Assembly (NCBI GenBank): GCA_037126765.1 | Contig: JBBCBC010000012.1 | Span: 11,408,001 to 11,472,000, forward strand | Direction of reading: 5' to 3' | Source: Stenogyne calaminthoides | Taxonomy: Eukaryota > Streptophyta > Magnoliopsida > Lamiales > Lamiaceae | DNA: 64,000 nucleotides | Shown: positions 48,487-57,957 of the stretch, one piece after another | How the letters are laid out: every line of letters begins with the position of its first letter | How positions within the stretch are numbered: position 1 is the stretch's first letter | The notes under the pieces: generated by a model | Told to the model about the DNA's origin: nothing | The model's database searches: none | What the model saw: only the letters and a program-made list of their open reading frames with translations | Made by a program: the position numbers and the translations under genes

Positions 48487-50551
48487 CAAATAAAAATTTT
48501 TATAAAAGAAAGAGAAAAATTGGAGGGACCACAACCCTGTCCGAGGTTACGCACGACTGCCGCCTTAAAAAAGGCCAGTTCGAAAGAAAATAAAAGAATC
48601 CACAAAAAAGGCCCAACAAAAGTGGCACGCAGGCCAAAACTATACCAAGTCCACAAAAGAAAATCAAAGCCCAAAACCACCCAACCAAAGCTGCAAAAAT
48701 TAAACCCAACTGTAAAGACAATCAAACGAGAACCCATTCTATACAACCCCTAAACAATGACCAACAACATACCATAACAAAGCAAAACATCTAGCCGAAA
48801 AACCTCATCCCCTGAGGTCACGGGGGCTTCATTGAGTCCAATCTTGTAAACTCCCTATTGGCTGCATGCATCACGAAAGAGGCCGGCGAGAAATCCTTCG
48901 TAACAACGTTCAAGTTGGGGTGACACCCCGAACCTTTCGAAGCCCTTTTATTCGGACTGTCCTCTGATCTTGCGCATAACACAATTGGACCAAATTTTGA
49001 AACTTGTGGTGCCGAAACCACTGTCTTTGTAGTACCAGATTTCCTGAGTATTGAATTGATCTTTGGGCCTACGTCATTTAACGGTAGAAACCTCTCCGAG
49101 GCAGGAAACTTCTCAGAATCCTCCTCCCGTTGTTGTCTGCTAATGTTTCCCACTCCGTCTGCATCCGTAGCACTCCTCGTGTCCTCATGTTTACAAACAT
49201 GAGCTACACCTTGATCATCAAGTTCCATAAGCTCCGGCATATCCGGGTCTCTATCTTTAAGAGCCTCAAAGCTATTCAAAGTAGGGACAATCGATTGGCC
49301 ATCGATCATCGGGCCCGACTTCGCAGCTTCCTCACAGGTCGTCACAAGACCCTGTTTCTCCACAACTCTAGAATCGACCTTTGTCACCCATTTCCAACCC
49401 TCACCATCCTTCTGGTTAGCCGGCCCAGTCCCCTTAGGCTCCTTATAACCTTCTCTGTTTCTACAATTTCCAAATCTATGACCAACTATTTCACAATGTG
49501 AACAAAAATCAGGGGCGTTTTCTATAGAAATGTAAGCAAACAAACTGATCCCCCTTCTCTTAACTAAAACTCTATCAGGGATATCAATCTTAAAATCGAC
49601 CTCCACTAAAACCCGAGCATACTGACCACAACTCCCATTTAACGTATAATCATCAATACGCAGTGGAGTCCTAATGTAGAACCCAAAGACCATAACACTT
49701 TTGAATCCCAAAGCTCGAAAGGAAGTTCATAGAACCGAGCCCATACCTGCGCTTTGGACGAACTGATTCTGAAAGGATTGGAATCTGGACACCAATTTGA
49801 AAGACGAATGGACCCGGGCTTGGTTGTCCAAGACTTCTTGAGAAAAATACAATTCTGGTCTTCCAAATTGGCCACGAAGATGTTGAAGAAACCCCTCCCA
49901 GCGGTGTAATTCTCCAATTTCCACGAATCGCCCAAATGTCCTTCAATTTAGCCCTAAGATCCACCAACGACAACCGCTTTTCAGAATTGGCATAGGATAC
50001 CCGTCCAATGAAAGAATCTTTAAGAACTTCAATGCGCTCTTGGTATAAATCATCAGGAACCGTAACATTATAGAAATCCCCTTCATTAGCCAGCGTTGGC
50101 CAAAAGGCTGGCCTCGGATCTTAGGTCGGGTAGACCGCCTCGGCGTTAATCGCCTCTGCGTATGAAGTCCTTCCACCAGATGTAATAATAGAATCTGTGA
50201 AGACTGGTTTCGTTGGCGAAACCCCTGGCTTCAATGGTGTCGGAAATTGAATCGCAATAGAATTCCCTTTCCCCTCAAAGTGTATCCCAGGAAAATCGGC
50301 CTTCAATTTTCGTAAAACATCTTCACGGCTCGGAGAAGACGAACTGAGGAACCCTAGAGGCGGGAAAATCCTCCGGATTAGCCCCCATGAGTCAAATGTG
50401 AAGGAGTAAAAATTGGCGGTTGAGAAAGAGAGCAACCAGAAAGAAGGCAAACGACGGGTAATCGTCGGAGAAGACGATCTTCTTCGGTGAAAATAGAAAA
50501 AGCGTAGATAGAGAGAGAAACTAGAGAGAGGTAAGAGAAAATAAACCGACT
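48487..50551 (-). mobile_element. LINE-type ORF1 (DUF4283/CCHC) insertion in the minisatellite
   Basis: On the minus strand, the N-terminal part lies at 50121-50450 (REDVLRKLKADFPGIHFEGK). A DUF4283-like region follows at 49639-49980 (LSLVDLRAKLKDIWAIRGNW; WTTKPGSIRLSNWCPDSNPF; VWARFYELPFELW). A long frame at 48818-49711 carries a zinc knuckle, CSHCEIVGHRFGNC (CX2CX4HX4C). In plants this order is the nucleic-acid-binding ORF1 of L1-type LINEs. Stops or frameshifts fall near 50120, 49980 and 49700. No endonuclease or reverse transcriptase (ORF2) follows; non-coding DNA of about 330 bp runs to the minisatellite. No clear TSD or poly-A tail was found. Confidence 0.75.
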
Positions 50552-50870
50552 CTTGTTAAATAGAAAAATATAACTTGTTAAATAGAAAAGTATAACTTAT
50601 TAAATAGAAAAATATAATTTGTTTAAATAGAAAAATATTACTTGTTTAAATAGAAAAGTATAACTTGTTAAAATAGAAAAGTATAACTTGTTAAATAGAA
50701 AAGTATAACTTGTTAAATAGAAAAGTATAACTTGTTTAAATAGAAAAGTATTACTTGATTAAATAGAAAAATATAACTTGTTAAATAGAAAAGTATAACT
50801 TGTTGAATAGAAAAGTATAACTTGTTTAAATAGAAAAGTATAACTTGTTAAATAGAAAAGTATAACTTGT
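50552..50870 (+). repeat. 22-bp minisatellite, second block (~14 copies)
   Basis: Same unit as 47186-48486, in the same orientation and phase style. The LINE insertion lies between the two blocks, so they were once one array of about 1.6 kb. Confidence 0.95.
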
Positions 50871-51044
50871 AAAAAAAATGAATTCTAGGACATATAAAAT
50901 TAATTTCATTAAGAACGCTTGAAAGTAAGTCTTTAATTGATCGATCCTCAGGCGCCTAAGGTCCGTGTTCTATCCCCCACGGAGGCGAATAATTCTTTTC
51001 ATTTAATTGCGAGGCTTGATTATATATATGAGTTGTTTGGTGGT

Positions 51045-51132
51045 TAGGTTCAGGATGGTCCGTGGCTCGGGTGGTTCAGTGGCTTCTCGGCCGCCCAGCG
51101 GGCCCGGGTTCAAACCATAGCTAGCCTTTTTT
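51045..51132 (+). repeat. tRNA-like / SINE-head sequence inside the CACTA element
   Basis: TGGCTCGGGTGGTTCAGTGG resembles a tRNA D-arm/A box, and GGGTTCAAACC is a good B box, followed by a run of nine T that could end pol III transcription. Between them is a GC-rich palindromic GGCCGCCCAGCGGGCCC. It does not fold into an obvious full tRNA, so SINE head or tRNA relic is preferred. Confidence 0.45.
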
Positions 51133-51544
51133 TTTCTCGAAAATTCACGATTTATCGACGACAATGGTGGTCGCTAATAGCGACGCGCTATTCCCTCACT
51201 ATTTTTCGACGGTTATAGCGACGACTATTTCTGGTCGCTAATAGCGACGTTTGCCTACCGTCGCTATACCGTCGTTGATTGTCGACGTCTTTAGCGACGG
51301 TTTGACGACGGTTTTTCTGACCCGGGTCCGGACCCAAAAACTGTCGCCAAAACCGTCGCTAAGTAGAGACGGTTATGTGCCGTCGCTACTTAGCGACGAT
51401 TTCACAATAACCGTCGCTAAAGTCTAGCGACCCTCGTTTTCCCGAAGGTCATTAAACCGTAATTGAAACCGTCGCTACGATGTGTAGCGACGGTTATTTC
51501 CGTTGCTAAAACCGTCGTTAAACACCGTCTTTTTTGTAGTGATA

Positions 51545-51960
51545 GTAATAGATAATTCGAAGCTTTTATCAAATTTTTAGCAATAATTAAATAATAAGGC
51601 TGTCGAAGTTGACACATAGATGTTCATGTAGCTAGGATGCTAAGACTGATATTTTTGAGAAAAAAAAATTGAAAATGTTTTATAAAAAAAGTCTAAAAAA
51701 AGTGTTTAAAAATTCAATATTTTATTTATTTTATTTTGTAACTTTACTTGATAATTAACTTAAATTCTCATTTTTATTGGGTTAATTGATAAGAAATATC
51801 ACCTTTAGGGTTTTTATCAATTACAACATATATATTTTATTTCTTTTTGCAATTCGAGACACTAGCTTTTTAATTTTTACAATTCGAAGCATCTGTTAAT
51901 TTTCTAACAACAATTAAATAATGTGGTTGTAGGAGTTGACACATAGATGTCGATGTAAGA
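51545..51960. other. Intergenic, no gene seen
   Basis: AT-rich. Segments near 51590-51630 and 51930-51960 share GTCG(A)AGTTGACACATAGATGT-like text, so a short direct repeat about 330 bp apart is present. Confidence 0.45.
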
Positions 51961-51969
51961 TGCTAAAAC

Positions 51970-52570
51970 GAGTTTAAATTTTTTATAGTCTTGTAACTTT
52001 GCTTCGTTTTGAAATTGGTCTCGATTGTTTTGACTTTTTGATTTTGGTCCTGTAAGTTATCAAAATTTTTGAAATTGGTCCTTTAACATGTTGTAGCAGG
52101 TCATCAAACAGGTAACCGCTACCTATGTAATTATTTTATTTTTTTCTTTAATTTCTAAATGCCACCTAAATTTTTTTAATCCAAATAATTTGAGTTGGGA
52201 TTTTTTCGTATTTTTTTAGGAAGGGAGAGTAGTTTTCTGCGTTTGTTGATTTTTTTTTTTTGGGTCAGTTTAGACCCAGTAAATAGACCCGATTCACTTT
52301 GTCTTTTGATATACAAATTGTTTTAAACCCGACCTAAAACCCGACTAAAATTATTAGGATTAAAAAAGTTCAAGTGGCGCTTCGAAATTAGAGAGAAAAA
52401 TAAATTAATTATATATGTGGTGTTTACCTATTTGGTAACCTGCTGCTGCAGGTGAAAATGACCAATTTCAAAATTTTAGGAAACTTACAGGACCAAAATC
52501 AAAAAGTAAAAACAATCGGGACCAATTTCAAAACTATACAAAGTTATATGACTACAAAAAATTTAATCCC
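51970..52570. mobile_element. MULE-type MITE, TSD TGCTAAAAC
   Basis: Inverted arms of about 150 bp open GAGTTTAAATTTTTTATAG and (right end, complement) GGGATTAAATTTTTTGTAG; both continue through TTTTGAAATTGGTC(T/C)CGAT and TTTTTGATTTTGGTCCTGTA. Perfect 9-bp TSDs flank it (51961-51969, 52571-52579). The 601-bp element has no coding. Confidence 0.92.
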
Positions 52571-52579
52571 TGCTAAAAC

Positions 52580-53142
52580 TGATGAATAGGATGATTTTTT
52601 TTTTAAACATGTTATAAAAAAATGTGTTTAAAAATTCAAGAATTTTGAGTTGCTATTTTGTGTTCTTCTATTAAATTTTAGCGGAGAAATAATAAGAGTT
52701 TTTTTTTGTTTATTAATTTTAGGCGCCGTTTTGGCAAAATCAGCACTATATTTTGCTTGAATCGAACTGAGAAATGCTCGATACAATCACCGGAAAAAGA
52801 ACGAAATCAGAGTGCAAAACGAATGCAATACAGAAGTAGCAATTGCTGGAAAAGTATATGTGTTTCTCTCAAACGTGTGAATTGCTTCCAAGCTGGTGTG
52901 ACATTCGTGTACGTAGGTCACCCTTGCACATAAGTTCGGGTTTCGAAGGCCAAATCCGACCAAGAATTGCACCCCCCCTGCGCACCCGCGTAGAAGGTGG
53001 AGGAGAATGAACCCAAATAATTTACAAGCAACATGCGGGTAGTTCTTTAAATACTCACTTCCCCGTTTCACATTTTCCTATGTGAGATATAAACTCTTTG
53101 CTTTTTCTCTTTGGGAAAATTACTCTAAGGTACCAAATTTAT
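52580..53142. other. Unassigned, mixed-composition stretch
   Basis: This part is less AT-rich and has longer frames on both strands (for example 52787-53071 minus), but none resembles a known family and no splice or start context supports a gene. A C-rich block near 52965-52990 (ACCCCCCCTGCGCACCC) is the only notable feature. Confidence 0.4.
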
Positions 53143-53252
53143 GGGAAAATTACTCTTAGGTACAATGTGCAAAAATTACGTTGCACTGTAGTATCTAATT
53201 TGAACTAAAGTGCAATTGTTTTTTGCACATTGTACCTTAGAGTAATTATCCC
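53143..53252. repeat. Short inverted-repeat element (MITE-like)
   Basis: The left arm GGGAAAATTACTCTTAGGTA and the right arm TACCTTAGAGTAATTATCCC are inverted and continue through ACAATGTGCAAAAA / TTTTTGCACATTGT. A second copy of the left end starts at 53113, giving a direct repeat of the terminus. Confidence 0.75.
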
Positions 53253-53797
53253 ATGTTTTTTGCACCTCAGAGTGAGGGCCCCTTCCTCTTTCCCACCTTC
53301 CTATTTATTGGTTACAATATTTTATTGAGAATATAATTTCTCATTCACCCCAACATGAGCTCCATTCCCAACAAGATTTGCATGAACTTTTAAGAAGAGA
53401 GATTCTGCAGGCCTTAAATGATGAATTGGCGACACAATTTTGAAAATGAGTTAGAAAAGAAACTCGATAAGACGAGAATGTGGCACTGCAGTGCAATGGA
53501 TTTTTTCCATGCTGCACCAACACTGCTCAATATTGTTGGCACTTCCCAATAATGCATTAGGGTATCATTAGGGACGGATTAATTTTTTTTTTATGGTGAA
53601 GGTATAAAAAGATTGTAAATATATAAAATATATTAATAAGTTCTCCCTAAATAACAATCAAAGTCTATTACAATCCAAACCTACAAATTTTTATATGAAC
53701 TGAAATATTTACATGATTGATTCATTATTAATAATCGATTATTGGACCGAATACCTACTTATAAAAAATCATCAATCAATATTATCAAAATTTTATC

Positions 53798-53842
<45 letters not shown>

Positions 53843-54390
53843 AATTATCATTCATGTTGACGTGTCATTCTATTATAATATTAGTTATAATCTATACATA
53901 TCTAATAACAAAATGTTGGACCAAAAGTTGGGCCAAAATATTATTATAATTTTCTAATAAAATTTTAAACATTTTAACAAATTTGATGTAGCTCAAATTG
54001 TATAACAAATATTTTTTATCTTCTTTGTATGCAAGAGTACAAGGTTCAATTCCCCATATCTACCACACATATATATTAGTTATTTTTTAAATATTTTTTA
54101 AATTATTAATATTATTTTTAAAATTTTGAACTAGATATATTTATACATATATAATAACAAAATATTATACCAAAAAAGAAAAGAAATCCAACAAAAAAAT
54201 TATTACAAATTTTTGAACTAAATCTATTTATACATATATAATAACAAAATATTATACCAAAAAAGAAAAAGATTCAACAAAAAATTATTACAAATTTATC
54301 ATAAAATTTTAAAAGTTGCACATTAATGATTAATAATATAAAATGTTATATTTTGTAGTTGATATGAATATTTTTTTTAAAAATCAGTTA
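53253..54390. other. AT-rich intergenic with microsatellite and tandem duplication
   Basis: A (TA)n tract spans 53801-53840. A unit of about 88 bp beginning GAACTA(G/A)AT(A/C)TATTTATAC is duplicated in tandem (54128-54214 and 54215-54297). At 54030-54055, AGGTTCAATTCCCC resembles a pol III B box, but no A box is convincing. Near 53360-53445 a plus-strand frame reads HELHSQQDLHELLRREILQA without other support. Confidence 0.45.
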
Positions 54391-54685
54391 CTCCTTCCAT
54401 CTTTTTTTTAGATTGCTCACTTGATTTTGACATGGGTTTTGATGAGGAAATTCTTTATTAATATTTGAAGGTAATAAAATAGCTTTTTGATAAGGGTATT
54501 TTGTCAATTTTAGTGAATAAGATAAAAAATAAGTTAATTTTGTATGTAACTATTAGTGACATATGATGTAATTTAGTGATGTTTGTATGGGATAGCATGA
54601 ACTGTATAGTTACTTTATTGTTATTTTGAGTATGTGATAAAAGATGGACTTTTTGGATTTTGAGCAATCTAAAAAAGACAAGAAG
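54391..54685. mobile_element. Stowaway-type MITE, TA target site
   Basis: The ends CTCCTTCCATC...TTTAGATTGCTCA and TGAGCAATCTAAAAAAGAC...AGAAG are inverted, with TA on both sides (54389-54390, 54686-54687). It is the complete relative of the split copy at 8951-11103. Confidence 0.8.
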
Positions 54686-55088
54686 TATTGTATATATGAA
54701 AAGTATAATTTATATATTTATTTGTATGATAATATTACATGATATTGGATTTAAATTGATTAGTCCAATTACCATAAATTAGTTGCATGAGCTATTAACA
54801 TTAGACTTAAATTGTTAGTAGAATAATTTTTAATTAAATTATTAGTTGACGTTATTAGTTGAATTGTAAAATGACACTAGGTTGGTTGTGATAAAGCACA
54901 TTTTGTTTACTTATTTGTATGATTCTTTTATAGGATATAATATTTAAATTGATTAGTCCAATCATGGACGGATCCAGAAAACTTTAATGATAGGGGCACA
55001 AAAATAAATAATATAACAAGTAGATTTTCCTGTGAAACCGAGTTCACGTGAATTCTATTTTTTTAGTGTCACGATTATGCATATACAC

Positions 55089-55889
55089 TAGAGATGTTAA
55101 ACGGGCCAGCCCTATAGGGCCACTGACCTAAACGGGTTAGGGCCTTAGCAGTTCACTTTTAAACATGCCTTTAAGAGTTGTAACATAACTCTAACCCTAG
55201 CGGGCCTCGGGCTAAACGGGCAGGCTACACTGTTTTTATTTTTTATTTTTTATGTTCTATATATTTGAGCTATAATTGATTGATATATTAATTCGGTTAT
55301 TTAAAATACTAGCAACTAAAATGTGCATACATGAGTTTCACATAAAGACTACAATTTCTTATGAAGTTAGAAGTAATAAAACTTTGATAGACAATTTATT
55401 ATTTATATTCATTTATTATTATTATTTTATTTATATATTTAATATTTATATTTACCTTATTAATTTATTAAACCAACATAAATATATATTACCTCCGTCC
55501 CACACACAAAGGTTCCCATTTTTTTATTTTCGTCCGTCCCACCCTAAGATTCTCATTTCCTTTAATGGTAGGTGCGTCTGCACCTTTTCTCTCTACCATT
55601 TATATCTATCGCTATGTACCTTTTTACTTTTCCTATTACATCTCAATCCTTTAATATTATATTCATTAATTCGTGTGCCAAAAGCAAAAGGAAACTTTAA
55701 TGTGGGACGGAGAGAGTATAAAAAATATTAAAAAAAAAAAGACTAGAACGGGTTGGCAGGACGACCCTACAGGGTTACGGGCCTTATTGGTTCACTCTTA
55801 AACGGGCCACTGAATTGCCAACACTAACCCTGTATTTTTCAAGGTTAAACGGGCCGGCCCTATAGCTCGCAGTCCGTTTATCATCTCTA
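55089..55889. mobile_element. hAT element, TSD ATATACAC, with a nested Stowaway
   Basis: The termini TAGAGATGTTAAACGG and (complement of the right end) TAGAGATGATAAACGG are inverted. Perfect 8-bp TSDs ATATACAC flank it (55081-55088, 55890-55897). Both ends continue with GGGCC/GGCCC-rich AAACGGGCC motifs. There is no transposase. The Stowaway at 55492-55716 sits inside. Confidence 0.9.
55492..55716. mobile_element. Stowaway MITE nested in the hAT element
   Basis: The left end CCTCCGTCCCACACACAAAG and the right end (complement of GTGGGACGGAGAGAG) are inverted, with TA at both edges. Arms continue through GGTTCCCATTT and AAAAGGAAACTTTAA. Confidence 0.8.
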
Positions 55890-55897
55890 ATATACAC

Positions 55898-57688
55898 TAT
55901 TACTATCTTAAAAAATATTTAATTTTTTAAATAATGATAGTGCATATACATAACAAATCTACAAATTTTTTAGATGAAATATTTGCATGATTAACTAATT
56001 ATAACACTTTTAAAAACTCATTTAAGTCATTATATACATATAATATAAGTATTACTCCTAATAATTATAATATATAGTATAACATATACTTAAAAAAATT
56101 ATGGGGGCACGTGATTCCAACATAGGACATGTAGGTCCATCATTGAGTCCAATTACTATGAATTAGTTGCATGTACAATTGACATTAGACCTTGGATTGT
56201 AAAACGATACTGAGTTGGTTGTGATGAAGCTCGGTACCCATATTTAAAAAAAAAAATTAATCGAGACTAACTTAGGACAAAGAGTGTTGATTTCGGGAAT
56301 GACACTGTCATCATTAGATAGTAGACTCTTTTTAACATCTTAGAAAAATAATTTTGACTAATAATATCTTATGGTGTGATCATTAATAAGAATTATAGAC
56401 AATTATTAAAAATCTTGGACTTTCTTAAGGATATCAATTTCAATCATGGGTAGTTATATGTTATCATGTTTAGAGTAACTAAAGGGGACAATTTGAAAAT
56501 TTTGACATGCAATGGGAACTGGGAAGACAATAATATGTGACAATCAAAGTGGTTTAGAAGGAAATAATTTGAAATTGTAAGAAAAAAAAAATACCTTTAT
56601 AGTTGCATTATTTAACAATGTAAATTTTTTAAGCAGTTGGAGCGCCACCCATTTCCCATGCCTGTTTGTAAAAGCAAAATATGTTCATAAATCGTGCGTT
56701 GCATCTAAATAAAAAAAATATTTAAAAAAATGAAAAAAAAATCTTATTATTATTATAAGTAAAATAATTTTTTATAATTTATTGAACACAAAAATGAATA
56801 CATTTTATATTATGTTCGTTTTATACTCACAAACTGTGCAACACACGGGTGATATACTAGTTTATATAATATAAATATAGGTACTAACTACTAAGGAGTG
56901 GGGTGTAGTGCGGGACACATTGGTGTGGTGAGCTTGGAATTGGCAAATAAGCCGCACCTAAAATAAAAAAAAACAAAAAGGTGAGCTTGGAATTGGGATT
57001 TCATATAATACGTTTAGATTATATAAAAAATAGTTAGGGATTGGGATTGGGATTTCATATATTATGTAATATAAAAATAGTTATAAAAATTAAGGGTGCA
57101 GAAGTCGAAAATTGTTAGGCGGGCGGATTCTGGCCGCCTAGTCGTCATCTAGACTGTCCGACTTTTTTTTAATAATTTAAAAATTAACATAAACTTCTAA
57201 AGAATCAATTGAAAAAAGAATTTTCTCAAACTCGGAAGTTAGAATATTGACACGCTCATCCCGACTCTATTGTGTAATGTTTTAAATTTGATTTTTTTTA
57301 ATAATTGAATGCCAATTTTAAAAAAATAATTAAAAATAAATAAAAATCCGCCTAGACCTGCCTAGGCGACGCCTAGCAGAACAAACAAAGTTTTTGCTCC
57401 GATTTTTCCAAAATCGGGTCGGTCGGCAGCCGCCTAGGTCGCTTTTTACATCCATGCTAAAAATATAATCTATGTGGGCACGTGCCCCCAGCCTAGAAAG
57501 CGTCCGCTTGTAATTGGGCATTATGCCACTTGTATTAATAATTAATATATTGTACTGTATAATACATTAATCATGCGCGCAATACAACATGCTAAAACAC
57601 TTGTGATATAGGTGAGAGAGAGATCACACTCAACATATAATTACTAGCTCTTCCCCACATTAAGGGCCCCCGAATACAAGAGGATAAC
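55898..57688. other. Intergenic, no gene seen
   Basis: AT-rich, non-coding. A GC-rich inverted-repeat candidate lies at 57090-57460 (listed separately). A phrase of about 30 bp, GTGAGCTTGGAATTGG, occurs near 56927 and 56981, followed by a duplicated GGGATTTCATATA phrase near 56996 and 57049. Confidence 0.45.
57090..57460. repeat. Possible MITE with CCTAGGCGGC ends
   Basis: The left part (GTTAGGCGGGCGGATTCTGG, GCCGCCTAG) and the right part (CCGCCTAGACCTGCCTAGGC, CAGCCGCCTAGGTCGC) are partly complementary around an AT-rich centre. The ends GGGTGCAGAAGTCG and CGCTTTTTACATCCATGC pair weakly. No TSD is certain. Confidence 0.4.
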
Positions 57689-57889
57689 CTAACCACCGCA
57701 AGCACCACCGCAGGCGGCGGCACAATTGGCTCCGCCGTAATCATTACCGGAGTCGGATGCAGCAGCGCCGCCACCTTTTGCACATTTCCATATTACAACT
57801 GAGAATACTGTTAATGAGGCCAAAACTAGCCAAACCAACTTAATAACAACTTCATTTTCACCCCTCAATGCTTCAAAAGGTATTACCAT
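57689..57889 (-). CDS. Small single-pass membrane protein with Gly/Cys-rich tail (66 aa)
   Basis: The frame begins MVIPFEALRGENEVVIK, then has one strong hydrophobic segment (about residues 15-34, VIKLVWLVLASLTVFSVVIW), and ends with a Gly/Ala/Cys tail (NCAACGG-like: residues 54-66 read GANCAAACGGACGG) and a stop. There is no N-terminal signal cleavage motif, so the hydrophobic part is probably a membrane anchor with the Cys-rich tail on one side. A TATA box and a CT/AG-rich leader lie upstream at normal distance, supporting a real gene. Plants have families of short, poorly described membrane peptides with CAAACGG-type tails; I cannot name this one. It is a single exon, with no neighbour in an evident shared role. 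Confidence 0.75.
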   Translation of the reverse strand: MVIPFEALRGENEVVIKLVWLVLASLTVFSVVIWKCAKGGGAAASDSGNDYGGANCAAACGGACGG

Positions 57890-57947
57890 TCCTCTCTAAT
57901 AGTATTACTTTTTTGCTCTCTCACTTTTTCTGTGTGAAGTAATTAGT

Positions 57948-57957
57948 GTCTATATAT
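57948..57957 (-). promoter_or_regulatory. Probable TATA box of the 66-aa gene
   Basis: On the minus strand the sequence reads CACATATATAGACAC about 60-65 bp upstream of the ATG at 57889. It is followed by a purine-rich leader (GTGAGAGAGCAAAAAAG), a plausible 5' UTR. Confidence 0.5.

Larger units (their letters stand above)
43997..51541 (+). mobile_element. CACTA (En/Spm) DNA transposon, TSD ATA
   Basis: The ends CACTACAAAAAAGGCTG and ACCGTCTTTTTTGTAGTG are the CACTA terminal repeats, flanked by the 3-bp TSD ATA (43994-43996, 51542-51544). Both ends carry dense sub-terminal copies of TAGCGACGGTTT-type motifs in both orientations (44020-44340, 51150-51540), the binding sites expected for a TnpA protein. 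It holds a TnpA-like gene, a minisatellite and a LINE insertion. I see no TnpD transposase, so it is probably non-autonomous. Confidence 0.93.

Noticed and set aside
51045..51132. A functional tRNA gene
   Set aside because: A and B boxes are present but a complete cloverleaf and acceptor stem could not be drawn; kept only as a tRNA-like relic.
53713..53957. Hydrophobic Tyr/Ile-repeat proteins
   Set aside because: Translation of the (TA)n microsatellite.
53988..54062. SINE or tRNA-like sequence with AGGTTCAATTCCCC
   Set aside because: Only the B-box-like motif is convincing; no A box, tail or TSD.
55276..55731. 151-residue plus-strand frame
   Set aside because: It crosses from a hAT interior into a nested Stowaway; low complexity and no homology recognised.
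57592..57783. 63-residue minus-strand frame overlapping the small membrane gene
   Set aside because: Wrong frame; the competing frame has a membrane span, a Cys-rich tail and an upstream TATA box.
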